A stretch of 52,222 nt of DNA. It comes from Nitrososphaeraceae archaeon. Its GTDB lineage: Archaea; Thermoproteota; Nitrososphaeria; Nitrososphaerales; Nitrososphaeraceae. Positions 27,437 through 36,514 of the stretch are shown here, in pieces. The stretch lies in the NCBI GenBank assembly GCA_009377575.1, contig WHTU01000020.1, positions 1-52,222 of the forward strand, read 5' to 3'. The stretch's first letter is position 1. Each line of letters begins with the position of its first letter. The notes beneath the pieces are model-generated. The model did not search any database, was not told where the DNA came from, and worked only from the letters and a program-made list of their open reading frames with translations. Position numbers and translations under genes: made by a program.

Positions 27437-28200
27437 GCTACACCTCCTTTTTCGGCCATTGTAAATCTAATTATAATATAGTTACTCATGTTACCACATA
27501 TGAATAACTCTGAGTTGCTTATAGTAACTATTTCCTTTTAGCCAAATAAGGCGTAGTTCCCCTTACTCTCTGGCTGTAAGATACCTGATGTCTAATAAAA
27601 GAAAAGCACAGGTTATGTATGATGTCTTATGCTATTAGGCTAAGGCGAAGTGATCAATACCGTAAGTAATGATTCAGTACCTGGGCCAACAATAAGCGGT
27701 ATACCTTGAGTACTAACTCCAACAGCAGATGTACAGTATATTTTTAATCTGTTAGGAGAATTTCGAGCCTCGTAATATAATTATTGCCGTTACTGACCGA
27801 CCATCCCCTCATCTTTCTGTTGATGTATATGAAGATGTATCGTTAGATCAGATGTTTTGCATTGACTGACGATCGAATAATCAGCTCAAGCACTCTGTTG
27901 CACCTCCAGAGTCTTCTGAATATTCAGACGTTGAATCTCTCGTCTTGTTAAAGTCCTGCTTGCCGAATGTGTCCTAACCTTGTTCATTCTGAGAGAAATG
28001 TATGAATCTAGTTCTCTTGCTTTAGTACCTGGGTTCTCTAAGCGTTCATCCAAGTCTAGAACCGTCTTAAAAATGTCATATCGTAAGCGGCCAGAAATCT
28101 AGAGTACTGCAATAATGACCCACATCCATGCTGGATTTATGATGATTTACGAATAGACAACTCTTTTTGTCTAGGGTCAGATTCACTTTAATACATCGCA
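27437..28200. other. Decayed stretch without intact genes
   Basis: A plus-strand frame at about 27762-27962 reads NFEPRNIIIAVTDRPSPHLS, VDVYEDVSLDQMFC and, after a TGA, SVAPPESSEYSDVESLVLLK before TAA. It looks like the ruin of a gene but is not recognised. The rest has scattered stops and no start-stop structure of interest. Confidence 0.35.
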
Positions 28201-29244
28201 GTGTGTAAAGGGTTCGTGTCAAGTCACAGACTTGTTAGGAAAGATCATCTAGTCCTTTTTGCTGTCATATCTACTCTTGTTATCGCAAGCTCATCAATTA
28301 GTAACTATGGCACCAATAAATTTGTGTATAGTCAGTTAGATCCGGACAATTCCAACATAACGAATTTGGTGGATATACAGGATATCCCATTAGAAAAAGT
28401 TCGTGTTGGAGAGATAGATATTGCGTACAAGGTCTTTGGTAAAGGTGACCCTATTTTACTTTTCAATGGCGCTTCTGAAAGTATGGGTGGCTGGGACCCA
28501 TCCTTTCTAAGGAGTCTTTCTTCAAATCACACAGTAATTGTGTTTGATAGTCGTGGAGTTGGAAATACAACAACTGGTTCCACACCATATTCTATCCAGC
28601 TACTTGCAAACGATACGGCTGGTTTGATGGATGCTCTGAAAATACAAGAGGCAGATGTTCTTGGATATTCCCTCGGAGGACACATAGCTCAGCAATTTAC
28701 AGTTACCTATCCAGAAAAGGTTAACAGGCTCATACTTGTTGCTACAACATGTGGTGGAAAAGATGGTATACCTAAACCATCTGAGTTTATAAAATTGCAA
28801 TCCGAAATTGTAAACAAATCTCTAAATAATGTTTCTATTTCTCAGGAAGAGATGAAATCGCTTGTATCTGCTTCATTAGGATCGGGATGGATAAGACTGC
28901 ATCCTGAATCTGTTGAGAACATTCCAGATTTACAACAAGCGAAGCCTAGTATTTCCCTTGATGTAATGAAGAATCAGATGAACGCAGGATTTGCTTGGGA
29001 GGCAACCAACTGGAATGGTGCTTGTGACGAGCTTGCGAAAATAGCCAAACCCACGTTGGTCATAACTGGAACAGATGATAATCTCTACATCCCGCATGCA
29101 AATTCTTTAGTCATTGCAGGAAAAATACCAGGGGCCTGGCTTGTACAGATCAAAGATGCTGGTCACGCAGTAATGGATCAATATCCGGATGAGATCAGTA
29201 AGATATTGCAAACATTTCTATCGACTACAAATGAAAATAGTTGA
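28201..29244 (+). CDS. Exported alpha/beta hydrolase
   Basis: 347 aa, GTG start. An N-terminal hydrophobic segment (LVLFAVISTLVIASSSI) acts as signal peptide or anchor, so the enzyme is extracellular. The fold is a standard alpha/beta hydrolase: GDPILLFNGASESMGGW (oxyanion region), VFDSRGVGNT, nucleophile elbow GYSLGG with Ser157, ITGTDDNLYIP (Asp) and DAGHAVM (His). It likely cleaves an ester or related bond; substrate unknown. Resembles the secreted hydrolases expanded in soil thaumarchaea. Confidence 0.85.
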   Translation: MCKGFVSSHRLVRKDHLVLFAVISTLVIASSSISNYGTNKFVYSQLDPDNSNITNLVDIQDIPLEKVRVGEIDIAYKVFGKGDPILLFNGASESMGGWDPSFLRSLSSNHTVIVFDSRGVGNTTTGSTPYSIQLLANDTAGLMDALKIQEADVLGYSLGGHIAQQFTVTYPEKVNRLILVATTCGGKDGIPKPSEFIKLQSEIVNKSLNNVSISQEEMKSLVSASLGSGWIRLHPESVENIPDLQQAKPSISLDVMKNQMNAGFAWEATNWNGACDELAKIAKPTLVITGTDDNLYIPHANSLVIAGKIPGAWLVQIKDAGHAVMDQYPDEISKILQTFLSTTNENS

Positions 29245-29588
29245 CCAGGTATGAAGGATGAATACGATGCAGCGATTGCATATCTATCAGTTACTATTCT
29301 TAGGACCTTAAACAATCCAATTAAATTAGTCGATTAATCGTGTCGGACTTTGACTCTGACATATTATTCCGGCAGAAGCAATTAACAGTAGATCAATTGT
29401 CCAGGTAGGATCCCCATAAACAGAAATATTATTTAATTAGTAAGCCAAATATATCTCTGATACTGGTAATGAGCCCCTTTACCTACAGGAATCTAACCCC
29501 CCTTGGACCCACAGTAATATTAGTTCTCAAATAGGATTCTCGGACCCGTAAAAAGAGAGAAACCAAATTGAGAATGTAACATTTAGAC

Positions 29589-29723
29589 GTGGGGAAGGAA
29601 TCAGAATCCTACGATTTATTCGTATTCGCTATTAATGCTGAACAGACCAGGGAAAAATATATTTCAAGATTAGAAAAATTTCTAGAAATTATTGGTATTG
29701 ACCAAGAACAGAATCTAGACTAA
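29589..29723 (+). pseudogene. Integrase N-terminal fragment
   Basis: GTG at 29589 opens a 44-codon frame with ESYDLFVFAINAEQTREKYI, SRLEKFLEIIGID, the typical SAM-like core-binding start of thaumarchaeal tyrosine recombinases. It stops at TAA 29721-29723, inside the 3' end of the oppositely oriented 29689-29988 gene. The catalytic half is absent. It is the third integrase piece in the window. Confidence 0.6.
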
Positions 29724-29988
29724 CACCTTGTATACCTGAGATCGCCTTTTTCAAATCATCAAGGTTCATTGCAGGAGGAATTTCTACAATGGTATCGAAT
29801 CCCTGAAATAAAGGTTCTGCAATTGCCGGAATCATATCTGGACGCGGCAGATCCAAAACAAGGACCATAGTTCTGTTCCCATTCACCTCAGTAAAGTATG
29901 CGGCCTCAAAATTGAACTTCTTGGTGAAGTCTTCGGTAGTCTTCAAGAAATTAGGATCTTTGACCATCTGTTGCCGGCAGTTGTCCAA
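29689..29988 (-). CDS. Small alpha/beta protein, DUF3303-like
   Basis: 99 aa from TTG 29988. The core (FEAAYFTEVNGNRTMVLVLD then MIPAIAEPLFQGFDTIVEIP and MNLDDLKKAISGIQ) fits a ferredoxin-like fold seen in DUF3303-type small proteins. The first strand expected for the fold is missing (an in-frame TAG lies just upstream of the TTG), so the gene may be 5'-truncated. Overlaps the integrase N-terminal fragment by 35 bp. Confidence 0.5.
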   Translation of the reverse strand: MDNCRQQMVKDPNFLKTTEDFTKKFNFEAAYFTEVNGNRTMVLVLDLPRPDMIPAIAEPLFQGFDTIVEIPPAMNLDDLKKAISGIQGVSLDSVLGQYQ

Positions 29989-30237
29989 ATCATTGCTCTA
30001 GCTAGGACTCTCATTTAAGTCCCAAAGTTGACCTGCGTATCTTAATAATTAATCTTTCTAACCGTGGTATTTGGAATGTTATGTAAGTAATCTTACACAT
30101 AAATCTTTAGAAACTCTCTAACTTATGTTCGGTTAATCGGAAAGAGGTAGACAAATCATTCTGCCTTTTTTCTAATAAACGATAATAGAATTGGTAATAG
30201 TTGATAGAGGGGGGAGACCTGAAAAGTCTGATAAGTA

Positions 30238-30858
30238 ATGAGCGCGCGCATATTTACTCCCGATATAAAGGTAGAACATGTAATATCATTTAGTGATGCG
30301 GTATTTGCCTTTGCCATAACTCTTATGGCACTCACAATCGATATACCTGATTTACCCCCAAATCTTAGTCAATCAGAACTTTTACAGAGATTAGATGACT
30401 TTTATCCCCAGTTCGAAGATTATATTATTAGCTTTGCCGTTATCGCAATATTCTGGATTTCATATCATCAGGTATTCGACCATATTAAAGGTTCGCATAT
30501 CTCGATGGTTTATCTTAATCTTTTGTTTTTGTTATTCATAACTCTACTATCGTTAACAACTACATTTGTAATAAACTACGCATCGTATCAGATACCATAT
30601 ATTATTTACTGCATAATAGTAATTATGACAAGTTCATTACTTGTGTTAATATGGTGGTATGCCACAAAGGAGTACCGATTAGTAGACAAAGGCATGAATC
30701 CACTATTCATAAAGGGCACCTTCTTTGCACTTCTGTCTATACCCATAATTTTTAGTATTTCCATAATTATTTCATTTATTGATCTTGACATCGCCCAATA
30801 TTTCTGGTTAGGCATTATTCCAATGAATGTCCTGATTAGATACAAGTATAAACACTAG
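30238..30858 (+). CDS. TMEM175-like (DUF1211) membrane protein
   Basis: The signature FSDAVFAFAITLMALTIDIP at residues about 18-37 marks the DUF1211/TMEM175 potassium-channel family; the FSD motif lines the pore in characterised members. About six transmembrane helices follow, the expected single-repeat size for prokaryotes (206 aa), which assemble as tetramers. ATG 30238 overlaps a GCGCGCGC tract (30242-30249) encoding Ser-Ala-Arg. Confidence 0.85.
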   Translation: MSARIFTPDIKVEHVISFSDAVFAFAITLMALTIDIPDLPPNLSQSELLQRLDDFYPQFEDYIISFAVIAIFWISYHQVFDHIKGSHISMVYLNLLFLLFITLLSLTTTFVINYASYQIPYIIYCIIVIMTSSLLVLIWWYATKEYRLVDKGMNPLFIKGTFFALLSIPIIFSISIIISFIDLDIAQYFWLGIIPMNVLIRYKYKH

Positions 30859-30907
30859 ATGACATGTCGAAATGAATGTCTTGATACGGTTTACTATGGG
30901 TCTTTAG

Positions 30908-31288
30908 ATGCCCATTTTTATCTGTAACAGATGCGCGCGCAAATTGATAATGAAGTACGGTCGGCATCAAGGTTTAAACATTTCAGGCTATGGGCCCCTT
31001 GGACCTACTGCTGGTGCAGACATGATATACACTGGTAAACGAGCAATACTTTTTGGTGGTACTGATGGCATTGTACTAGGCCACAATAATTGGGATTGGA
31101 GAGGTAACCTGTGGACACAGCGCCAAAATATGGGTCCCCCCAGCAGAGGGTTGCACTCAATAGTGTATGATAGCGACAGAAATCTAGTAGTTCTGTTCGG
31201 TGGGATTGATGATTCTAGAAATTTTAGACACATGGGAGTTTACAGTAAAGAATTCTGGCTGAGGAAATTGATTATGTTTGTCGATTAG
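30908..31288 (+). pseudogene. Kelch beta-propeller fragment
   Basis: Residues about 35-105 carry two blades of a kelch/galactose-oxidase-like propeller: YTGKRAILFGGTDG..., WDWRGNLWTQRQNMGPPSRG, LHSIVYDSDRNLVVLFGG. A full propeller needs five to seven blades and usually a signal peptide, so this is a relic. The first ~30 residues are encoded partly by the GCGCGCGC tract (30933-30940) and are probably not original. Confidence 0.65.
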
Positions 31289-31377
31289 ATAGTTGAATGA
31301 CGTATTCAATGCGTTACTGTATCTGTGGTCATATCTCTATAAACTTTAATAATTCGCTATTTTAATACAGCCTAATT

Positions 31378-31518
31378 ATGCATGTAAATGTGGACGAGGG
31401 TAAAATTGAGATAGATATTACAGATAGCTCCATTGGATATTACCTTCTAAGTTATCTTCGTGGGACTCTTAGTTACCTTGCAACCAAAATAAAAACGTGG
31501 AAGGAGGAAATAAGATAA
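31378..31518 (+). CDS. 46-aa hypothetical protein
   Basis: ATG 31378, ending TAA 31516-31518. The product (MHVNVDEGKIEIDITDSSIG, then YYLLSYLRGTLSYLATKIKT) has a strand-rich acidic first half and an amphipathic aromatic helix. It ends 48 bp before the GNAT gene and may be co-transcribed with it. Composition looks coding; family unknown. Confidence 0.4.
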   Translation: MHVNVDEGKIEIDITDSSIGYYLLSYLRGTLSYLATKIKTWKEEIR

Positions 31519-31566
31519 AGTGAAAGAATTTAATAACCAGTACTTAAGAAGGTTTCGTACAAACAT

Positions 31567-32460
31567 TTGGACCGTACAGAGTATGCCTTTAAATTGAGGC
31601 CTGGAAGGATAGATGATGCTGATACGGTAGGAAAGATAATTTTTGAGGCATTTTCAGCGATCGCAGACGAACATGGTTTTCAACGCGAATTCCCAACTGT
31701 TGATACCGGCAGAGGCCTAGCATCTTCTTTTCTATCTAATCCTGGATTCTATTCTGTAGTCGCTGAAGGTACTAGTGGTGAGAATAAAGATAGGCTTGTT
31801 GGGAGCAACTTTTTAGATGAACGCTCAAATATCGTAGTGGGAGTGGGACCAATAACAGTTGATCCAAAATATCAAAATAAAGGTACAGGCAGGCAGTTAA
31901 TGATTGATGTATTGGAGAGAGCTAAGATCAAAAACTACCCGGCGGTACGTTTGCTTCAAGCTTCTTACCATAACCGGTCACTAGCTCTCTATGCTAGTCT
32001 TGGATTTGAAGTAAGGGAGCCAATCTCAACCCTGCAGGGCAAACCAATTCGAGAAGTTATTCCTGGGAGATCTGTACGTCCAGCAACTGAGTCTGATGTT
32101 GGGTCATGCAATGCGATCTGCAAAGCAGTTCATGGTCATGACAGAAATGGCGAGCTAAGAGACAGTATAAAGCAAGGAAGCGCTGAAGTGGTTTTGCACG
32201 GAGATAAAATTACAGGTTATACTTGTGGATTAACATACTTTAACCATTCAGTAGGTTTAACCAATGATGACCTCAAGGCTCTGATCTCCTCAGCAACCGA
32301 TTATTATGGAGGACCAGGCATTCTAATTCCTACTCGAAACACCCAACTATTTCGCTGGTGTCTGAACAATGGACTGAGGTTAGTTCAGCAGCTTACCCTT
32401 ATGACAATTGGATTGTATAATGAACCTGCAGGCTTCTATATGCCTTCGATTCTATATTGA
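31567..32460 (+). CDS. Tandem GNAT N-acetyltransferase
   Basis: 297 aa from TTG 31567. The N-terminal GNAT domain is complete: acceptor-side LRPGRIDDADTVGKIIFEAF, VGVGPITVDPKYQNKGTGRQLM (motif A, Q/RxxGxG) and LYASLGFEVREP (motif B). The C-terminal half (VRPATESDVGSCNAICKAVH...) resembles a second, degenerate GNAT lacking a clear acetyl-CoA loop. Such double-GNAT proteins acetylate small amines or antibiotics; substrate not readable. Preceded by the 46-aa ORF. Confidence 0.8.
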   Translation: MDRTEYAFKLRPGRIDDADTVGKIIFEAFSAIADEHGFQREFPTVDTGRGLASSFLSNPGFYSVVAEGTSGENKDRLVGSNFLDERSNIVVGVGPITVDPKYQNKGTGRQLMIDVLERAKIKNYPAVRLLQASYHNRSLALYASLGFEVREPISTLQGKPIREVIPGRSVRPATESDVGSCNAICKAVHGHDRNGELRDSIKQGSAEVVLHGDKITGYTCGLTYFNHSVGLTNDDLKALISSATDYYGGPGILIPTRNTQLFRWCLNNGLRLVQQLTLMTIGLYNEPAGFYMPSILY

Positions 32461-32535
32461 GGATCATTAAAAAAATTCTTTTCTGATGTAAACGACCTAA
32501 CTCTAACAGCATTGTATGAGCAGTAGGTTAGATGG

Positions 32536-32918
32536 TCAGAATGATGCTCTCAGTGAATATATCAACGCAAAGTTGCCAAGGTGGTTAGAGTCATTTACTA
32601 TTGTCTCTGCATCTACAGAATTAGTGACAGTAATATTGCCTAGATTAATCTTGTCAGCAAAGTTGCATCACAGTCATTAGAAGCTCTAAACATTACTTCA
32701 CCATGACCATTTGCTATTCTGTTAGTCCACCATATGGCATAGATGTTATCTCCAGAGATTGCTACCGACGCTTTTTAAATTGTCATCGATCTTTGTCCAT
32801 CTTCTGCTTTAAATGCATCTTCTTGTTGTTGTTCAAGTAATAACATTGAAGTTGCCAAGGCTATCGCTATCGCTATCCCAAGAGTCATTATGACACTCAA
32901 AACTAATCTTGTATTCAT
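32536..32918 (-). pseudogene. Decayed secreted beta-propeller (BNR/sialidase-like) gene, copy A
   Basis: ATG 32916-32918 opens a signal peptide (TRLVLSVIMTLGIAIAIALA). The frame hits TAA at 32775-32777, continues with VAISGDNIYAIWWTN and VMFRAS, then needs a phase shift to read FADKINLGNITVTNSVDAE. The repeat pattern (AISGDNxYxxWW...VMFRASxDGGxTFxDKINL) is that of secreted BNR/Asp-box proteins common in thaumarchaea. Homologous to copy B just upstream. Confidence 0.7.
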
Positions 32919-33009
32919 CAAATTATAGTGAAAATGGGAGTAATATTTGAGCTGTCAACTTGATTGTGAGCGACTGGATTCTCTCAAGTCTCTCCGGTTT
33001 TATTGTATT

Positions 33010-33448
33010 TTAACTAGGTCCAATAGTCCCATTCATAGATAGCTTTAGTATCGGACCAAATGTCTGACCATTATCGTTACTCAGTCTAGCCATTGGTTCG
33101 TTACTTGTAGCATTACGCTCCCACCAGCTCACCACTCCGTTATTAAAATCTGAAGCAATTTCGGCATCCACTGAGTCCGAGTTGGTACTGTTGCTTAGAT
33201 TTATTTTATCGGTAAATGTAGCGCCACCATCATCTGATGCTCTAAACATAACTTCGTCATCACCGTCATGTTTGTCCACCACGCAATATACGTATCATCT
33301 CCCGATATGGTTACTGGGGTTTTCGCAAAATTTGATGGGAAGAATGCTTTTCCATCTATTGATTGCTGTAGCCACGTACCAGGTACTACTATTATTATTG
33401 CTCCAAGAGTTATCATTATGATAACACTCAATACTATCTTTTATTCAT
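33010..33448 (-). pseudogene. Decayed secreted beta-propeller (BNR/sialidase-like) gene, copy B
   Basis: Same architecture as copy A. One base is missing right after the start (ATGAATAAAAGA...), the next frame begins at TTG 33431, reads a hydrophobic leader, TPVTISGDDTYIAWWTN, then shifts phase near 33275 to HDGDDEVMFRASDDGGATFT, DKINLSNSTNSD, VVSWWERN and SNDNGQTFGP before TAA. At least two frameshifts, and only about 140 residues remain of a protein that usually has several blades. Confidence 0.75.
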
Positions 33449-33730
33449 TAAATATTAAAAAATGGGCTTAGTATTTATAAGATCGTTCCATAGAACCCCG
33501 ATTCCGAATAATTTCACGCTACCCACGCAGAATCCCCCGTGGGGGTTGTTCTCCAACATACTCGATGTACTATAATGGTCTTATATGGGGACAAATACCA
33601 TTAAATGCCAGTGTCTATATAATCTTCGTGACAATGTAAATAAAATATGTGGGTTGTCAGATAATAAGAGAACCAAAAAAAGATTTGGTTTTTTGAACCC
33701 ATTACAAGTGTTGTGTGCGTCTTAGTTTTC

Positions 33731-33973
33731 TTATGGGAATGATTGGTCTGCTGCTGTAGTTACTACGTTCTCATCGCCTTGAATCTGAGATGCAGTGTTT
33801 TGACATCCAACATTCTCTGGCAAGAATCCATTGCCACAGTCGTTTGCTTGTGAGATTGCTTGACTCTTTCCATACTTCTTCTTACCTGCAAACGCATCTT
33901 CTGTCGCAAGTGCTGTTGCACCAATCAGCATTACTGCCATCGCTGCTACTATGAGCATATATTTAGTATTCAT
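33731..33973 (-). CDS. Small secreted protein
   Basis: 80 aa with a clear signal peptide (KYMLIVAAMAVMLIGATALA, then TEDAFAG) and a mature part containing a Lys-rich patch, QAISQANDCGNGFLPENVGC (one Cys pair) and a polar tail. I recall a paralogous family of such small secreted proteins in Nitrososphaera-like genomes. Function unknown. Confidence 0.7.
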   Translation of the reverse strand: MNTKYMLIVAAMAVMLIGATALATEDAFAGKKKYGKSQAISQANDCGNGFLPENVGCQNTASQIQGDENVVTTAADQSFP

Positions 33974-34488
33974 TCTTAGCAGCAGAGCGAGAGTTTAGCT
34001 TATCTACATTAGGCAAATCAAGACCCGTGCAAATATCTGATTTTTTTTCTATAAAAACGAACAAAAAAATTAATACATGGCTAAGTATTCTTCTTCGGAC
34101 TATGCTTACTTTACTGGCATGATCTAGTAAACTTCCAAACTATGGTTCATGTAAGAATTACTCAAAAAGGGATCTAGCGATGCCTAACGTGGCATTATTA
34201 TTTGCTATCTTACTAACTAAAGTTAATCAGTTATAGCGTGAATCAAACTTATCTTTTTGATACTGAGATTAAATATGGATATTGCAAATGCTAACTTGAG
34301 TAGAATTGGTATTGGGGTAAGGCCTCCAGATCTGTAATCCTCCTCATTGTTCGATTCCTGACTACTCACTTTTTGTATGCTAATATGTTTATCCCTTATG
34401 CTGGTAATGTTTTATAAAAATTTGCACATCTGAAAATTGTCTTTCCTGACAAGGCTTTTAAAAAAAATAAGTACTGCAATCGATATGC
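33974..34488. other. Intergenic stretch
   Basis: No gene is supported. The segment includes poly-A/T tracts (34044-34070) near the promoter of the secreted protein and no clear repeats. Confidence 0.4.
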
Positions 34489-34605
34489 CTAGGCAGTCAC
34501 AGTTAATGGTCTTTCTTCCAATTTCTCTATTTCAATATTTTTCTTCTGCTTTATTGGCTTTATTACAGCCTTTTCTAGTTCTGGGAATTCATAGTTGAAA
34601 CACAT
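34489..34605 (-). CDS. 38-aa hypothetical protein
   Basis: ATG 34603-34605 to TAG 34489-34491. The product (MCFNYEFPELEKAVIKPIKQ, then KKNIEIEKLEERPLTVTA) is a plausible short helical peptide with an N-terminal Cys and a regular charge pattern. It is divergent from the Cys-rich mini-gene at 34678, sharing a 72-bp upstream region. Too short for a family call. Confidence 0.45.
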   Translation of the reverse strand: MCFNYEFPELEKAVIKPIKQKKNIEIEKLEERPLTVTA

Positions 34606-34677
34606 TATCACTATAATGCTTTTTATCGCTTAAAAAGACTTCGTGTGCTTTTTATATCTTCGGTCATTATAGTTTAT

Positions 34678-34815
34678 GTGGATAACTGCAAGCACTGGGG
34701 TTGTACTCTAAAGAATAATACATGTAGTGGTTGTGTTGTAGTTATCTGCAGATTTTGCTTGAAAGAGCCAATGGATTGTAGATGTGATGATAGGGATTAT
34801 TGTTGCAATCAATGA
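34678..34815 (+). CDS. 45-aa protein with ten cysteines
   Basis: From GTG 34678: cysteines at 4, 9, 16, 19, 24, 27, 34, 36, 42 and 43, arranged as CSGC, CRFC, CRC and a final CC pair. That density can bind two or more zinc ions or a metal cluster, like a metallothionein or a double zinc ribbon. TTTTTATATC at about 34649-34658 is a TATA candidate. No signal peptide. Confidence 0.5.
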   Translation: MDNCKHWGCTLKNNTCSGCVVVICRFCLKEPMDCRCDDRDYCCNQ

Positions 34816-35083
34816 TTGATTATTTCATGAGTTTCAATCGGAAAAACAGCACCATATTTAGAAACACAAGCCATTCTCACTTAGTAATGGTACTTGGACA
34901 AAACTACCTTTTCTGAGGCTTCAGCACATTAAATATAAAACAAAAACAAGCAGGAGTTTGGCTTAAACAGTTTGCCTCATTTAGTCCTTATGGGGGACAA
35001 ACCTAAAGCAACCATACTCCCCCTGACAGAATCATATTACAATGCTTTTATGATCTTTAAATTATAGTGTATTGTGCTCCGTA

Positions 35084-35281
35084 ATGCCCTGTCGAAATAT
35101 ATGTACAAGAATAGGTTCAAGTTTCGGATATTATAGCACAGGAATAAAGTATTGCAGAAGGTGTGAAATATACCTTTTTCATGACGGGTATATCTGCCCT
35201 TGTTGTAAACGTCCTTTGCGAACGTCTCCAAATAATAGAAGGGGTAAGGAAAAATTACGTACAAAGCAAGTGATACAGTAA
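35084..35281 (+). CDS. Small zinc-binding protein of a thaumarchaeal family
   Basis: ATG 35084. The 65-aa product has CRNIC, then GIKYCRRCEIYLFHDGYICP with CPCC, and a basic end (RPLRTSPNNRRGKEKLR). I recall closely similar small proteins (a 'C..RC.IF...DG..CPCC...LR' pattern) throughout ammonia-oxidising archaea. The basic tail suggests nucleic-acid or ribosome contact. The upstream TTG (35072) is less likely as start. Confidence 0.6.
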   Translation: MPCRNICTRIGSSFGYYSTGIKYCRRCEIYLFHDGYICPCCKRPLRTSPNNRRGKEKLRTKQVIQ

Positions 35282-35488
35282 AACGGTTCAAAAAAGACTA
35301 AGATCTTCCAGAGTCTGAAGTCATAATCTTCTTTCGTGTAGTTCCACTATAAGGTAATATGTTGTTTAGACTAATAAAATGTACCATTCCATTATATTAG
35401 ATATGTAAGACGATTCTATGCAACGCTTTACCAGGCAATTTCATACCATAGCAACAATTTCATTAGCGATATCTAATCCCTTTCACGC

Positions 35489-36127
35489 TCAAGACTTTGT
35501 TACTCTTGAATTAGTAACACTACGATCCTTAATTAATTGTGGAGTATATATCTCCTGGATTGCATCTTTACAACGCTTTAGTATGTCGGTGTTAGTTTCC
35601 AATTTCTGTAGGTATCCACCAGTTCTGAATACAGAATTTCTGATATCTTGCATGAACTGAGTAATCCCTAATGTAAAAACCTGATCGACATGCACTATCC
35701 AGCCTGGTCTGACAGTTACTTGGTCTGGACAATCTTGGAGGGCCAAGTGATCAGGAGTATATTCATGAACATATTGCCAAGCCACAGTCTTGCCTTTGTA
35801 TGAAGAAAGTGGTCCTGGTTGCGCTAAGTGCACGAGTTTATGTCTAAAGACCTTGAGAATTAAGTCTATCTGTTCTGGAGTGTAACCCATAAACAATTTC
35901 ATATATTTTCGAGAATTCCTCGAAGTATCGGCTTTGTCAGACGCCTGTCCCGCCTGTAATGCGCCTAATAGATCTACACAAGATACACACCAAAGTATTG
36001 CAGGCATGGGCGCAAAAGGTCGTTGCAAACAATGCTTAACGTCCTTCTGTAAAGAGTCCATTTTATCCGTGACAAATTTTCTTACGAAATCCAGTTCGTC
36101 CGTGTTTGACTGATTATCTTTATTCAT
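35489..36127 (-). CDS. Uncharacterised helical protein with RX4H (HEPN-like)
   Basis: 212 aa, mostly helical. The segment LILKVFRHKLVHLAQPGPLS contains R-X4-H in the form seen in HEPN-like and related 'RhgLvH' proteins; before it is a conserved-looking YMKLFMGYTPEQ. A beta-rich patch follows, then a helix. Third RX4H protein in this window. It borders the hairpin-rich noncoding island. Catalysis is inference only. Confidence 0.5.
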   Translation of the reverse strand: MNKDNQSNTDELDFVRKFVTDKMDSLQKDVKHCLQRPFAPMPAILWCVSCVDLLGALQAGQASDKADTSRNSRKYMKLFMGYTPEQIDLILKVFRHKLVHLAQPGPLSSYKGKTVAWQYVHEYTPDHLALQDCPDQVTVRPGWIVHVDQVFTLGITQFMQDIRNSVFRTGGYLQKLETNTDILKRCKDAIQEIYTPQLIKDRSVTNSRVTKS

Positions 36128-36340
36128 AAGGTAATATCACTTATAATGGATTAAATAAATATGAAATAGTTAGAAAAAGATAGACCGTTTTGCTTCTACG
36201 AATTTTAAGGAATGGATATGTAAGAATAAATCTATCTATATGACTGCAGAAGTTTTTAGGATCCTATCTTAAGATACAACCCATTACATGCCTGCTCTAA
36301 TGGGAGGAATATTTGTCTCAGAATAAGAAATTAATTTTAC

Positions 36341-36413
36341 AGTAAGAGGTAAAAGAACGACGACATGAGAACTTGCCTTCGAAGAAAGGAACTGATTGGT
36401 CGCCGCCTCTACC
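36341..36413 (+). ncRNA. Candidate structured RNA, copy 2 of 3
   Basis: AGAGG (36345-36349) pairs with CCTCT (36406-36410), and CGAC (36361-36364) with GTCG (36399-36402) inside the GGTCGCC core (36398-36404). The loop again contains GAAGAAAGG. Outer stem sequence differs from copy 1 but pairing is kept. Confidence 0.42.
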
Positions 36414-36514
36414 CTAACCCTGTGCAGGTTTATTTTGCCAGACTTTGTAGTCAAAGTTAGCTTTGCGTTTTAGCATAAAAGACATTCCGGAACTTGGTTA
36501 TCCTTACTAAAAAT

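Noticed and set aside
27120-27464. 114-aa plus-strand open frame
   Set aside because: It is the antisense shadow of the TAG-interrupted minus-strand frame; Ser/Thr/Leu-rich, with no coding look.
25797-29723. A simple SSV-type integrated element bounded by int(C) and int(N)
   Set aside because: The two integrase pieces are on opposite strands, while a split suicidal integrase leaves both halves on the same strand.
34300-34365. Possible tRNA (TTGTTCGATTCC near GGTAAGGCC)
   Set aside because: The T-stem does not pair and no acceptor stem can be formed.
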